Assembly (NCBI RefSeq): GCF_001653455.1
Contig: NZ_CP011486.1
Span: 434,001-498,000, forward strand
Direction: 5' to 3'
DNA length: 64,000 bases
DNA from: Helicobacter pylori
GTDB lineage: Bacteria > Campylobacterota > Campylobacteria > Campylobacterales > Helicobacteraceae
Below are positions 38,690 through 47,403 of the stretch, in pieces. The notes under the pieces are model-generated. The model saw only the letters and a program-made list of their open reading frames with translations. It searched no databases and had not been told where the DNA came from. Within the stretch, counting starts at the first letter, position 1. Each line of letters begins with the position of its first letter. The position numbers and the translations under genes were made by a program.

Positions 38690-39443
38690 TAATAACGATT
38701 TTAAAGGTTATAGAAATTGTTTGGGTTTTCATTCTCAAAACGCTTTTAAGGAATTTTTAGGCGCTAAAGACATACAGCCTTGCATTGATTTCAATTATTT
38801 AAACGCTCTCAAAAAAAGGCTCATTGAAATTTTTAGTGCTATAAATAATATTTATTGTTTTAAATATAGTGAGCATGAATTAGAATATTTTTTTAAAAAC
38901 TCTATAGAACGAGTGTTTTCAAAGATAGTGGATACTCATATTATCCATAAGCTAACCAATCAGGGCAGAAGACCTGAAGAGGTTTGTTTTTCTTGGATGC
39001 GTGGGTTTTTGGTAGCGGAGTTTTTTAAGGATTTTATCGCTTATCTTTTTAACACGCAAAAAGAAACCATCAAATTTTTTGGTGGTGATAATTTTGAGAG
39101 TATAGAAAGCTTTAAAAGAAGTCCTAAGGCCGACTTTTTGTTAAATAATCATTTATTGCTAGAAGTTCAAAGCGGGTTTCAAGGGATTAATGATATTAAG
39201 CAGCATAAAGTTTTAGAGGCTCAAAGGCGTTTAGAAATAGATAAAATTCCTACTATTGTGGTGCATTTTGACTTGTTTAACGGGCAAGTGGCATGCGTAG
39301 AAATTTCTAAAATTAAAGAAAATGATTTGAATTGGATAACCCGCCAACAAATGGAAGGGCAGAGCGTTTTTAATATTTCACAAGACTTTTTTAATTACAA
39401 AATTACAGAAAAGCCTAATAGGGCGTTTGATAAAAATCAATAA
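38682..39443 (+). CDS. Putative type II restriction endonuclease partner of the C5 methyltransferase
   Basis: 253 residues, overlapping the methyltransferase by 8 nt with AAGGGG as ribosome site. A PD-(D/E)xK-like core is visible at about residues 147-160 (SPKADFLLNNHLLLEVQSGF: D, nine residues, then ExQ). The Gln in place of Lys is known in some restriction enzymes. Full reading frame, so probably active. Orthologue HP0484, commonly hypothetical. Confidence 0.7.
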   Translation: MFDNNDFKGYRNCLGFHSQNAFKEFLGAKDIQPCIDFNYLNALKKRLIEIFSAINNIYCFKYSEHELEYFFKNSIERVFSKIVDTHIIHKLTNQGRRPEEVCFSWMRGFLVAEFFKDFIAYLFNTQKETIKFFGGDNFESIESFKRSPKADFLLNNHLLLEVQSGFQGINDIKQHKVLEAQRRLEIDKIPTIVVHFDLFNGQVACVEISKIKENDLNWITRQQMEGQSVFNISQDFFNYKITEKPNRAFDKNQ

Positions 39444-39445
39444 TA

Positions 39446-39651
39446 GACAAAAACCATTTTATGCGATATTGCACAACTTGATTGTTACAACTTATGATGC
39501 ACTTCAATTGGCATTACTCTATAGCACATGCCATTTTAAACGCCCTAGATTATGGTGTGCCTCAAATGAGAGAGCGAGTGATTTTAGTAGGTGCGCTTAA
39601 AAGTTTTAAACAAAAATTCCACTTCCCTAAACCCACAAAAATGCATTTTTC
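39446..39651 (+). pseudogene. Remnant copy of the C5 methyltransferase gene
   Basis: Directly after the nuclease gene. 39446-39526 is a diverged match to 37771-37843 of the methyltransferase gene; 39527-39651 matches 38057-38181 with one mismatch in 125 bp. About 210 bp between these parts is missing. It ends 22 bp before the convergent catalase-like gene. The near-identical part suggests recent duplication or gene conversion. Confidence 0.88.
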
Positions 39652-39673
39652 AATCAACTCATATTTTAGCTTT

Positions 39674-40618
39674 TTATTGCCTTTTGCTAAAAGTGATCCC
39701 ATAAACTTCATTCCTAATGTGAAACAAGGGATCAATAGGGGCTTCTACGCCTTTAGGGAGATCGGCTGGGAAATACACATCTTTATTGCAGCCCATCCCT
39801 TCGTATTCTTTAACTTTTAGTGTCCCTACTAATAATTCCTTGTGTTTGCCCTTCCAAAGCGCGGTCGTGTCGTTAGTAGCGTCATTTTTATTTGCAAGCA
39901 CCAGATACATTTTATATTCTATGGGTTTAGTTTTAAGGTGTTGTTGGAATGCAGAGAGCAAATAATTTGAATCTTTTTGCTTTAATTCTTGGGGGCTAAG
40001 GTATTTGATGCCATCGGTTGGCACAAATTTCCACCTCGCAGACAATAATTCCCCTTTTTTGTCTTTAAACCTGAACGCATGGACGCTATAATAAGGCGTG
40101 TTAGCCACGCTTGAGCTAATCCCTATGGTTTTTGTGTAGGCGGCAAAATTTTTATAAGAGGGGACTTCTTCATAAAGCTTTTTGATTTTTGCTTCATCTA
40201 CTTTGCCGTTTTGCGGAATTCTCATCGCAAAAAATTGAGCGAATTCTTCAGGGTTTTTGGCGAAATTGATTTCTGTATTGAGCATCACCATTGTCCAGCT
40301 AGCGTTTTGATTTTCTAATTTTAACGCCATTCCCCTGACTTTGCTTTTATCGTCCATTGCCACGCCCCCTAAAGAATACCTTATAGATGCAGAAATTTCT
40401 TTTTCATCAAGCAAAGGCACATCTAAATCGTTTTTTATGGCTTGATTAGGGAGAAACACCCCTTTAGCGCAAAACCCTTTAGCATGGTTGATTTTCATTT
40501 TTGGCTCTTTGGCGTTGAGCTTGTAGAAAATATCAGCGATCTCTTCAGCGCTCACTTCATGGGCTTTTAAAAAACCCAAACTAAAAATTAAACCTAAACT
40601 CAAACCAATTTTTTTCAT
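39674..40618 (-). CDS. Catalase-like (SrpA-type) exported haem protein
   Basis: 314 residues, much shorter than KatA (about 505). Signal peptide MKKIGLSLGLIFSLGFLKAH. The catalase core is recognisable: NHAKGFCAKGVFLP (distal-side histidine with altered following residues), RGMALKLENQN and the SVHAFRFKDKKGE segment. SrpA-like proteins can bind haem with peroxidase rather than full catalase activity; periplasmic location is predicted. Convergent with the RM module. Orthologue HP0485. Confidence 0.85.
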   Translation of the reverse strand: MKKIGLSLGLIFSLGFLKAHEVSAEEIADIFYKLNAKEPKMKINHAKGFCAKGVFLPNQAIKNDLDVPLLDEKEISASIRYSLGGVAMDDKSKVRGMALKLENQNASWTMVMLNTEINFAKNPEEFAQFFAMRIPQNGKVDEAKIKKLYEEVPSYKNFAAYTKTIGISSSVANTPYYSVHAFRFKDKKGELLSARWKFVPTDGIKYLSPQELKQKDSNYLLSAFQQHLKTKPIEYKMYLVLANKNDATNDTTALWKGKHKELLVGTLKVKEYEGMGCNKDVYFPADLPKGVEAPIDPLFHIRNEVYGITFSKRQ

Positions 40619-40662
40619 TTTTGATCCTTATCATTATTTTTTATATAAAAACAACGCTTTTT

Positions 40663-40668
40663 ATTGTA
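40663..40668 (-). promoter_or_regulatory. -10 box for the catalase-like gene
   Basis: TACAAT on the minus strand, 45 bp upstream of the ATG; ribosome site ATAAGGATC follows. Confidence 0.55.
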
Positions 40669-40906
40669 TCAATAAATTCAGTTTTAAAAAAGCCTTTTCT
40701 TTTAACATGCCTTATTAACTCTTTTGTTTTAAAAATGGTTGCACTACCAACATGCTATTAATTATCAAGGCTCTGTGATAGTTCAGTTTTAAAGCAGCTA
40801 TAAAAATAGAAGCTCTTAACTGGCAAACTGGCGTTTGAAATTTTAAATTTTGCAAATTTTAAGAAAAACTAGCTTGATTTTAAACTAATTCTATATTCTT
40901 TTATGC

Positions 40907-40912
40907 TACAAT
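40907..40912 (+). promoter_or_regulatory. -10 box for hofC
   Basis: TACAAT preceded by TGC (extended -10), 50 bp upstream of the hofC ATG. AAGGAAGAGGA provides the ribosome site. Confidence 0.6.
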
Positions 40913-40961
40913 TATTTCTACAGAGTAATTTATCTATTCTCAGGTAAAGTAAGGAAGAGGA

Positions 40962-42548
40962 ATGAAATTAAAGAAACGAAAAGTTGCGGCTACATTGCTA
41001 AAGCGTTTTACCTTGCCACTATTGTTCACGACGGGGTCATTAGGGGCGGTTACTTATGAAGTGCATGGGGACTTTATTAACTTCTCCAAGGTGGGCTTTA
41101 ACCACTCGCCTATTAACCCTGTTAAAGGTATCTATCCTACAGAAACTTTTGTTAACCTTACGGGTAAGCTAGAGGGGTCTATACATTTAGGTAGGGGATG
41201 GACCGTGAATTTAGGCGGTGTTTTGGGCGGACAAGTTTATGATAGCACTAGGTATGATAGGTGGGCAAAGGATTTTACTCCCCCAAGCTATTGGGATAAA
41301 ACTTCTTGTGGCACTGATTCTATGAGCCTTTGTATGAATGCGACTAAAATGTGGGAGCAATCAGGACCAGGTGGCGTCATTAACCCTAGAGGTATTGGTT
41401 GGGAGTATATGGGTGAGTGGAACGGCTTGTTCCCTAACTACTATCCGGCTAACGCCTACTTGCCTGGGGGTTCAAGGCGTTATGAAGTTTATAAAGCGAA
41501 TCTTACCTATGATAGCGACAGAGTCCATATGGTAATGGGGCGCTTTGATGTTACCGAGCAGGAGCAAATGGATTGGGTGTATCAATTGTTCCAAGGTTTT
41601 TATGGGACTTTCAAGCTCACTAACAAGATGAAATTCTTGCTCTTTAGCTCTTGGGGTCGTGGTATCGCTGACGGTCAGTGGTTGTTCCCCATCTATCGTG
41701 AAAAACCTTGGGGTATTCATAAAGCGGGTATTATTTATCGCCCTACTAAGAATTTAATGATCCACCCTTATGTGTATCTTATTCCAGAGGTAGGTACATT
41801 GCCCGGCGTTAAAGTAGAATATGATACCAATCCTGAATTTAGAGGGATAGGCATTAGAAACAGGACGGCTTTCTATGCATTGTATGACTATCGTTGGAAT
41901 AACGCCGAATACGGTCGTTACGCACCCGCTCGTTATAACACTTGGGATCCGTTCTTAGATAATGGTAAGTGGCGTGGCTTGCAAGGTCCTGGCGGTGCGA
42001 CACTCTTTTTACGCCACCACATAGACATTAACAACTACTTTGTGGTTGGTGGTGCTTATCTCAACATTGGTAACCCTAACATGAACTTAGGTACTTGGGG
42101 TAACATCATCGCTGTAGATGGTATCGAACAATGGGTTGGCAGTATCTACAGCTTAGGGTTTGCGGGGATTGACAACATTACCGATGCTGATGCGTTCACC
42201 GAATATGTTAAAGGTGGAGGTAAGCATGGTAAGTTTAGCTGGAGCGTCTATCAACGCTTCACCACCGCACCAAGGGCTTTGGAATATGGTATTGGTATGT
42301 ATCTAGACTATCAGTTCAGTAAGCATGTTAAAGCGGGTCTCAAACTCGTGTGGTTAGAGTTCCAAATTCGTGCGGGTTACAACCCTGGAACTGGTTTCCT
42401 TGGGCCAAACGGTCAGCCGCTTAACTTGAATAATGGTTTGTTTGAATCTTCTGCATTCGCGCAAGGTCCTCAAGACATGGGTGGCATTAAAAAGAGCATT
42501 ACCCAAGACAGAAGCCATTTGATGACACACATTAGTTATAGTTTCTAA
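40962..42548 (+). CDS. hofC: Hof-family outer-membrane protein HofC
   Basis: 528-residue outer-membrane protein. Signal sequence in residues 1-29 (basic start, then FTLPLLFTTGSLGA), followed by YEVHGDFINFSKVGFNHSPIN and a beta-barrel dense in aromatic residues; it ends SHLMTHISYSF, with the C-terminal phenylalanine required for barrel insertion. Probable porin-like barrel; the Hof family has been linked to mouse colonisation. It is followed by a good terminator and then its paralogue hofD. Orthologue HP0486. Confidence 0.92.
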   Translation: MKLKKRKVAATLLKRFTLPLLFTTGSLGAVTYEVHGDFINFSKVGFNHSPINPVKGIYPTETFVNLTGKLEGSIHLGRGWTVNLGGVLGGQVYDSTRYDRWAKDFTPPSYWDKTSCGTDSMSLCMNATKMWEQSGPGGVINPRGIGWEYMGEWNGLFPNYYPANAYLPGGSRRYEVYKANLTYDSDRVHMVMGRFDVTEQEQMDWVYQLFQGFYGTFKLTNKMKFLLFSSWGRGIADGQWLFPIYREKPWGIHKAGIIYRPTKNLMIHPYVYLIPEVGTLPGVKVEYDTNPEFRGIGIRNRTAFYALYDYRWNNAEYGRYAPARYNTWDPFLDNGKWRGLQGPGGATLFLRHHIDINNYFVVGGAYLNIGNPNMNLGTWGNIIAVDGIEQWVGSIYSLGFAGIDNITDADAFTEYVKGGGKHGKFSWSVYQRFTTAPRALEYGIGMYLDYQFSKHVKAGLKLVWLEFQIRAGYNPGTGFLGPNGQPLNLNNGLFESSAFAQGPQDMGGIKKSITQDRSHLMTHISYSF

Positions 42549-42583
42549 GAGAGTTCCCCTATCTCTTAGATATGCCTTTTTTG
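42545..42583 (+). terminator. Rho-independent terminator of hofC
   Basis: Perfect 8-bp stem CTAAGAGA/TCTCTTAG with a 9-nt loop, then ATATGCC and a T6 run. It overlaps the hofC stop codon. Confidence 0.75.
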
Positions 42584-42617
42584 TATTTTTAATTCAATAT
42601 CTTTGGGAGTTAGGGTT

Positions 42618-44015
42618 TTGGGAATTAAGGAATATTTTTTTTACTCTCTATTTTTTTTGCTTTTTTCTGGTCTCTTTTTATCTAAACTTCAAGCTTATAA
42701 ATTCAACATGAGCATTGTTGGAAAGGTGAGCAGCTATACCAAGTTTGGTTTTAACAACCAAAGATACCAGCCTTCTAAAGACATTTACCCTACAGGTAGC
42801 TATACTTCTTTGCTTGGCGAATTGAATTTGAGCATGGGTTTATACAAGGGTTTGAGGGCGGAAGTGGGGGCTATGATGGCAGCGCTCCCCTATGACTCCA
42901 CCGCTTATCAAGGTAACAATATCCCTAATGGCCAGCCCGGCTCTAGGACCGATCCTTTTGGAGCGGGTATCTTTTGGCAATATATTGGTTGGTATGCAGG
43001 GCATAGCGGTTTGCATGTGCAAAAACCTCGTTTGGCTATGGTGCATAACGCTTTTTTGAGCTACAACTACAAAAAAGATAAATTCAGTTTTGGCGTGAAA
43101 GGGGGGCGCTATGATGCTGAAGAGTATGATTGGTTCACTTCTTACACTCAAGGGGTTGAAGGTTTTGTCAAATATAAAGACACCAGGTTTAGAGTGATGT
43201 ATTCAGACGCTAGGGCTTCAGCGTCAAGCGACTGGTTTTGGTATTTTGGGCGTTACTATACAAGCGGTAAGGCTTTAATGGTGGCGGATTTGAAATATGA
43301 AAAAGACAACTTAAAAATCAACCCTTATTTTTATGCGATCTTTCAAAGAATGTATGCGCCAGGCATTAATATCACTTACGACACTAACCCTAATTTTAAC
43401 AATAAGGGTTTTCGTTTTGTAGGCACTTTTGTGGGGTTTTTCCCGATTTTTGCCACTCCAGCCAATCAAAACGATATTATTCTTTTCCAACAGGTGCCGT
43501 TAGGAAAGAGCGGGCAAACCTACTTCTTCCGCACTCGTTTTTACTATAATAAATGGCAATTTGGGGGCAGTGTCTATAAAAACATCGGTAACGCTAATGG
43601 CGACATAGGTATTTATGGGGACCCTTTGGGGTATAACATTTGGACGAATAGTATTTATGATGCAGAAATTAACAATATCGTTGGCGCTAATGTTATTAAC
43701 GGGTTTTTGTATGTAGGCTCACAATATAGGGGGTTTAGTTGGAAAATTTTAGGCCGTTGGACGGATAGCCCAAGGGCTGATGAAAGGAGTCTCGCACTCT
43801 TTTTGAGCTATTTTTCTAATAAGTATAATATTAGAATGGATTTGAAACTAGAATATTATGGCAATATCACTAAAAAAGGCTATTGTATTGGGTATTGTGG
43901 CATGTATGTCCCGGCTGATCCTAACGGGCCTGGCACACAGCCTTTAACGCATAATGTGTATTCTGACCGAAGCCATATAATGTTTAATATCACTTATGGT
44001 TTTAGGTTTTATTAG
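42618..44015 (+). CDS. hofD: Hof-family outer-membrane protein HofD
   Basis: 465 residues from TTG 42618 (GGAG 8 nt upstream); TTG 42603 is an alternative adding five residues. Signal peptide GIKEYFFYSLFFLLFSGLFL, then a barrel beginning YKFNMSIVGKVSSYTKFGFN, clearly related to HofC (shared KGIYPTE/KDIYPTG and YDTNP-F motifs). C-terminal phenylalanine in GFRFY is second to last, slightly unusual. Orthologue HP0487. Confidence 0.9.
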   Translation: MGIKEYFFYSLFFLLFSGLFLSKLQAYKFNMSIVGKVSSYTKFGFNNQRYQPSKDIYPTGSYTSLLGELNLSMGLYKGLRAEVGAMMAALPYDSTAYQGNNIPNGQPGSRTDPFGAGIFWQYIGWYAGHSGLHVQKPRLAMVHNAFLSYNYKKDKFSFGVKGGRYDAEEYDWFTSYTQGVEGFVKYKDTRFRVMYSDARASASSDWFWYFGRYYTSGKALMVADLKYEKDNLKINPYFYAIFQRMYAPGINITYDTNPNFNNKGFRFVGTFVGFFPIFATPANQNDIILFQQVPLGKSGQTYFFRTRFYYNKWQFGGSVYKNIGNANGDIGIYGDPLGYNIWTNSIYDAEINNIVGANVINGFLYVGSQYRGFSWKILGRWTDSPRADERSLALFLSYFSNKYNIRMDLKLEYYGNITKKGYCIGYCGMYVPADPNGPGTQPLTHNVYSDRSHIMFNITYGFRFY

Positions 44016-44109
44016 CATTTTATCTTTAATGGATATTTTTGATTAGCCTTTTTAAAATCTTAAAAGGCTCTGCTCCAATCAAATACTGACACTCAAAAAA
44101 CTTATTTAA

Positions 44110-44662
44110 CTTTACCACGCTTTAACGAAAGGCTTAAACCTACAGGATAGGGAACGCTTAGAATTAAGCATGCTTAACCGCTTGATGGAGCAAAGCCTAA
44201 AGCAAGATGAAAGCTTTAAGGTGTTTGATAGCGCGCATTTTTTGAATAAGTTAAACGAATTTAAAAGCGATGTTTTTACTACCCCTACAAGAAAAGCAAC
44301 AAGCCACAAGCGAGATAAACGAAGCCAAGAAAACGGCTTTTAATGAAGTTTTAAACGAACTCACGCCAAAAATTAGCGGTTTGTATAGCGGGATTTTCTA
44401 CATTAGAAACATCATTTACATTCAAGGGGGGTGGGAGCAAAAAATCAAGGATTTAAGCGATTACACGCTAGACAAAAGCAAGAAATACGAAATAGAAGTG
44501 TTTTTTAACTATTTAAGCGCGAAAACTTTAGACAATCACGCCGTTTTTGGCTTGAAAGTGCAAGAAGGCTTTTTGAAAGAAAGCATCCAGAAACTCACGC
44601 ACAAATACATTGCACAAACTTATCATGCGAAGCTTGGCTTTATTCTAATCAAACATGAATAA
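44110..44662 (+). pseudogene. Degenerate gene remnant (HP0488 position)
   Basis: Two joined-up segments in different frames. 44110-44277 encodes LTKGLNLQDRERLELSMLNR onward to NEFKSDVF; the continuation LPLQEKQQATSEINEAKK to HAKLGFILIKHE runs in the next frame to 44662. The break is at a T5 run (44273-44277): one extra T would restore the frame. A stop codon at 44107 marks the 5' truncation. The short ORF from ATG 44270 (130 aa) is probably just the tail. Function unknown; helical, charged protein. Confidence 0.7.
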
Positions 44663-44794
44663 CTAAAACCTTTTGACTAAAGTCAAGCTCTTTACTTTGT
44701 AAAAGATGTTTTTAGCATTTTTAAATTTTATTATTCATATTTGATGGGAGTCAAGCTTTTTTGTTTTTTATTTTACAAAAAGGGCTGTGTAAAA

Positions 44795-45931
44795 TCACAA
44801 TGAAATGTAATCCACTTCTTTAGGTCTTTGATGATTGGCAATGAGTTGCTTGCAAGTCGCAACGCCCTCTGAAGTGCCAACCATCAATAGCTTGGATTCG
44901 CTTGCAATAATCGTTTCTCCATCAGGCATGGGGATATATTTGCCATCTTTTTGAGTGATGCCAATCACAAAGGCTTTAGCGATCTCTCTAAAATGGGCTT
45001 CTTTTAATTTCCTTAACACAAGCCAGCTGGTTTTAGGGACAATCACTTCCTCTAAGTCTAAAAGCGTGTCTTTTTTATTGATAAAACGCTCTAAGATATT
45101 TTCCATATCCGGGCGTACCGCCATGGCGCTCACCCGTTGCGCCATGAGTTTTGTGGGAGAAACCACCATGTCAGCCCCTAATTTTTTTAATTTTTCCAAG
45201 CCTTCATCGCTATGAGCGCTCGCAATGATGTAGTAGGGCTTTCGTTTCAATTCCTTTTCAAACAAGCGCACGCTCACCATTAACGCCACATTCACCGGCA
45301 AAATCTTAGACAACGCCACAACGCCCCTAGCGCTGCTCAAGTGGGTTTTGAGCATGGCTAAATTGGTGTGCGGATCGCCTATAATATAGTAGGGGTATTT
45401 GTGTTTGATAGCCTCTTCTTCAAAATTAGGGTCATTATCCACGACCACAAAAGGGATTTGAGCGGAGCGGAATTGCTTGCTCAATTCAATCGTGTATTCA
45501 TTGTGGTAACAAATCACATAATGATCCTTAAGGCGCGCGATTTTATAAATCATACCTTTCTCCTTAATCAATCTAGTAAGCGTGCCTTTATTGACCACGC
45601 TAATTAAAATAGCCACGCTAAAGGCGATAATTCCCGCCCCACAAAACATTAAAATGGAAGTTAAAAAAATACTTATAGGCCCAAACTGGCTTTCATTTAA
45701 AGCGCCAAACCCTGTGGCCGTCATGGTATAAGTCGTTTGAAAGAAGGCTTGCATAAGGCTATAATTTTCTAGGGCAAAGTATCCTAGAGTGCCTAAAAGC
45801 ACGAGTAATTGGATTAAAATAAGCGGGAGTCTAAAGACCTTAAATTGCTCATAAATTTCAGAATTTAAATTGACTTCTGGCTGATTTTCATCGTCTTTTT
45901 TGATTTTAAAAAATTTCAATTTTTCAAACAA
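44795..45931 (-). CDS. kch: Potassium channel with RCK domains (HpKchA)
   Basis: 378 residues. Two membrane helices (about residues 31-50 and 88-110) flank a pore loop with selectivity filter TATGFG instead of TVGYG. Two cytoplasmic RCK/TrkA-like domains follow (YVICYHNEYTIELSKQF, VVVDNDPNFEE). Orthologue HP0490 was reported to mediate K+ uptake needed for gastric colonisation. Start TTG 45931 is chosen: AGGA is 6 nt upstream, while TTG 45937 is too close to it. Confidence 0.9.
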   Translation of the reverse strand: MFEKLKFFKIKKDDENQPEVNLNSEIYEQFKVFRLPLILIQLLVLLGTLGYFALENYSLMQAFFQTTYTMTATGFGALNESQFGPISIFLTSILMFCGAGIIAFSVAILISVVNKGTLTRLIKEKGMIYKIARLKDHYVICYHNEYTIELSKQFRSAQIPFVVVDNDPNFEEEAIKHKYPYYIIGDPHTNLAMLKTHLSSARGVVALSKILPVNVALMVSVRLFEKELKRKPYYIIASAHSDEGLEKLKKLGADMVVSPTKLMAQRVSAMAVRPDMENILERFINKKDTLLDLEEVIVPKTSWLVLRKLKEAHFREIAKAFVIGITQKDGKYIPMPDGETIIASESKLLMVGTSEGVATCKQLIANHQRPKEVDYISL

Positions 45932-46125
45932 AACCAATTCCTAGATCAAAATAAATTCTTTTGAAAGCATTTACCTCTAAGCTTGATTAAAACGCTAAAC
46001 CTAATTTAGGTTGTGTTTTAATCTCAAAAAGAAGTTTAGATTTAAGGGGGGTTTTAAAAACGCTATCAAAAACACCAAAACCACCCCTATAATCCAAATG
46101 GATAGAAACGATAAAATCCTAAAAA

Positions 46126-46314
46126 CTAAGCCCCTTTACGCATGGTCCTTAAAGTGGAAGCGGCCACTTTAATGCGTCTAGTCGTGCCATCGTCTAATTG
46201 GATCTTAATTGATCGCAAATTAGGGAGTAAGCGACGCTTGTTTTTGTTGTTCGCATGACTTACATGATTGCCTATCATAGGCCCTTTAAAAGTTAAAGTG
46301 CATCTTCTTGCCAT
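46126..46314 (-). CDS. rpmB: 50S ribosomal protein L28
   Basis: 62 residues, basic, full length. It starts [20 protein letters not shown], the typical L28 N-terminus, and includes [12 protein letters not shown] as RNA-binding segment. Own promoter; convergent with nothing. Orthologue HP0491. Confidence 0.97.
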   Translation of the reverse strand: MARRCTLTFKGPMIGNHVSHANNKNKRRLLPNLRSIKIQLDDGTTRRIKVAASTLRTMRKGA

Positions 46315-46346
46315 TGTGTATCCTTAAAAATTGAAATGAATGGTGT

Positions 46347-46352
46347 ATTATA
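46347..46352 (-). promoter_or_regulatory. -10 box for rpmB
   Basis: TATAAT on the minus strand, 33 bp upstream of the rpmB ATG; AAGGAT is the ribosome site. Confidence 0.65.
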
Positions 46353-46413
46353 CTTAAAATAGTCTTTGAAAAGACTGATTTTAAGGCTAATTTTTAAACG
46401 ATTCGTTCAAGAA

Positions 46414-47268
46414 CTAATTTTTTTGAGGTGCAGAACTTTTGAAACCTTTTGCTTTATCAATAGCGTTTCTGTATTTGGCAATATTTTCCTCTGTAAGTTC
46501 TGTTACAACTTTTTTCATGACTACAGCATACATTCTGTTTAAAATCTTATGTATCGCATCTTCTCTGTTCTTATCCAAATTTTCATGGGCAATATTAACT
46601 GAAGAATTAAACCCTCCAGAAGCGCTATTAGTAGAGGTGTATGTGTATGTTATTGCTTGAAAAGTTCCAACTTCCACAGCAAAATCATGGACGACACGAT
46701 TGCTTTCTGGCTCATAAAAATTAAACCATACAGAGCCTGAGCTTTGATCCACTAGAGTGTCTAAATCAAGCTTGCTTGGATCTTTTAAATTCATTTTCAA
46801 ATCTTCTAAGATTCCTACCCACCCTTTCAAATCCAAAACGGAAAAAATTTTTCTCTTATCTTGCGCACTCAAAGCCTTTTCATCTTGAAAATGCAACACT
46901 TCATAGCCTCTTTTTTCAAAAATAGTTTGGATTTGATTGACTAAGGCATCTTGGAATTTATCAATATAGGGCTTTAAATTATCGCTCACTTGAATGTGTG
47001 GCGCTAAAATACCTATGAAGTGATGGTTTTGTGGGGCTTGAGCAATATGCACTGGATAATTAAAATCTAGCGGTGTAACATGCTCAGAGCTTGTTTGCAT
47101 TCTTTCGTGAGTTTGAGTTTGAGCTTGCTTTTGATTTTTGGCGTCATTTGGTGTTTTTGTCTCAGCGCTTGGATTCATTGCACAACCAACCAACACGCTT
47201 GAAAGCCCTAAAGCGACTAACATTTTAGAATAAGATCTAACCTTTTTACCAATCAACGAACGCTCCAT
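46414..47268 (-). CDS. HpaA-family lipoprotein (HpaA paralogue)
   Basis: 284 residues. A lipoprotein signal ends in LSSVLVGC (lipobox cysteine at about residue 29), so lipid-anchored. A low-complexity linker rich in Gln, Thr and Lys follows, then the HpaA-like domain. HpaA (HP0797) was named neuraminyllactose-binding haemagglutinin; HP0492 and HP0410 are its paralogues. Sialic-acid binding is not demonstrated by sequence. Ribosome site AGGAG. Confidence 0.88.
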   Translation of the reverse strand: MERSLIGKKVRSYSKMLVALGLSSVLVGCAMNPSAETKTPNDAKNQKQAQTQTHERMQTSSEHVTPLDFNYPVHIAQAPQNHHFIGILAPHIQVSDNLKPYIDKFQDALVNQIQTIFEKRGYEVLHFQDEKALSAQDKRKIFSVLDLKGWVGILEDLKMNLKDPSKLDLDTLVDQSSGSVWFNFYEPESNRVVHDFAVEVGTFQAITYTYTSTNSASGGFNSSVNIAHENLDKNREDAIHKILNRMYAVVMKKVVTELTEENIAKYRNAIDKAKGFKSSAPQKN

Positions 47269-47304
47269 GAAATACTCCTAAAAATAAAATTAAAATGAAC
47301 TTTT

Positions 47305-47310
47305 ATTATA
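47305..47310 (-). promoter_or_regulatory. -10 box for the HpaA paralogue
   Basis: TATAAT on the minus strand, 37 bp upstream of the ATG. Confidence 0.65.
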
Positions 47311-47347
47311 CTCTATTCATGCTATTTTTAAGTAAATCAATTTGCGC

Positions 47348-47353
47348 TACAAT
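47348..47353 (+). promoter_or_regulatory. -10 box for mraY-murD
   Basis: TACAAT after GCGC on the plus strand, 51 bp upstream of the mraY ATG; it is divergent from the HpaA-paralogue promoter. Confidence 0.5.
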
Positions 47354-47403
47354 TTTCTTTTTTGTCTCATTTCAAGCGCAGCGATTTTATCACAAGGGAT
47401 TTC

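Larger units (their letters stand above)
40619..40961. other. Divergent promoter region, catalase-like gene / hofC
   Basis: 343 bp with no ORF of note. Holds the minus-strand -10 at 40663-40668 and the hofC -10 at 40907-40912. Nothing else identified between. Confidence 0.6.

Noticed and set aside
44045-44069. Hairpin AGCCTTTT/AAAAGGCT after hofD as a terminator
   Set aside because: 8-bp stem is real, but no T-run follows on the plus strand, so Rho-independent termination is not supported.
45998-46012. Small palindrome AACCTA/TAGGTT as rpmB terminator
   Set aside because: Three-base loop, over 110 bp from rpmB and without a convincing T-run.
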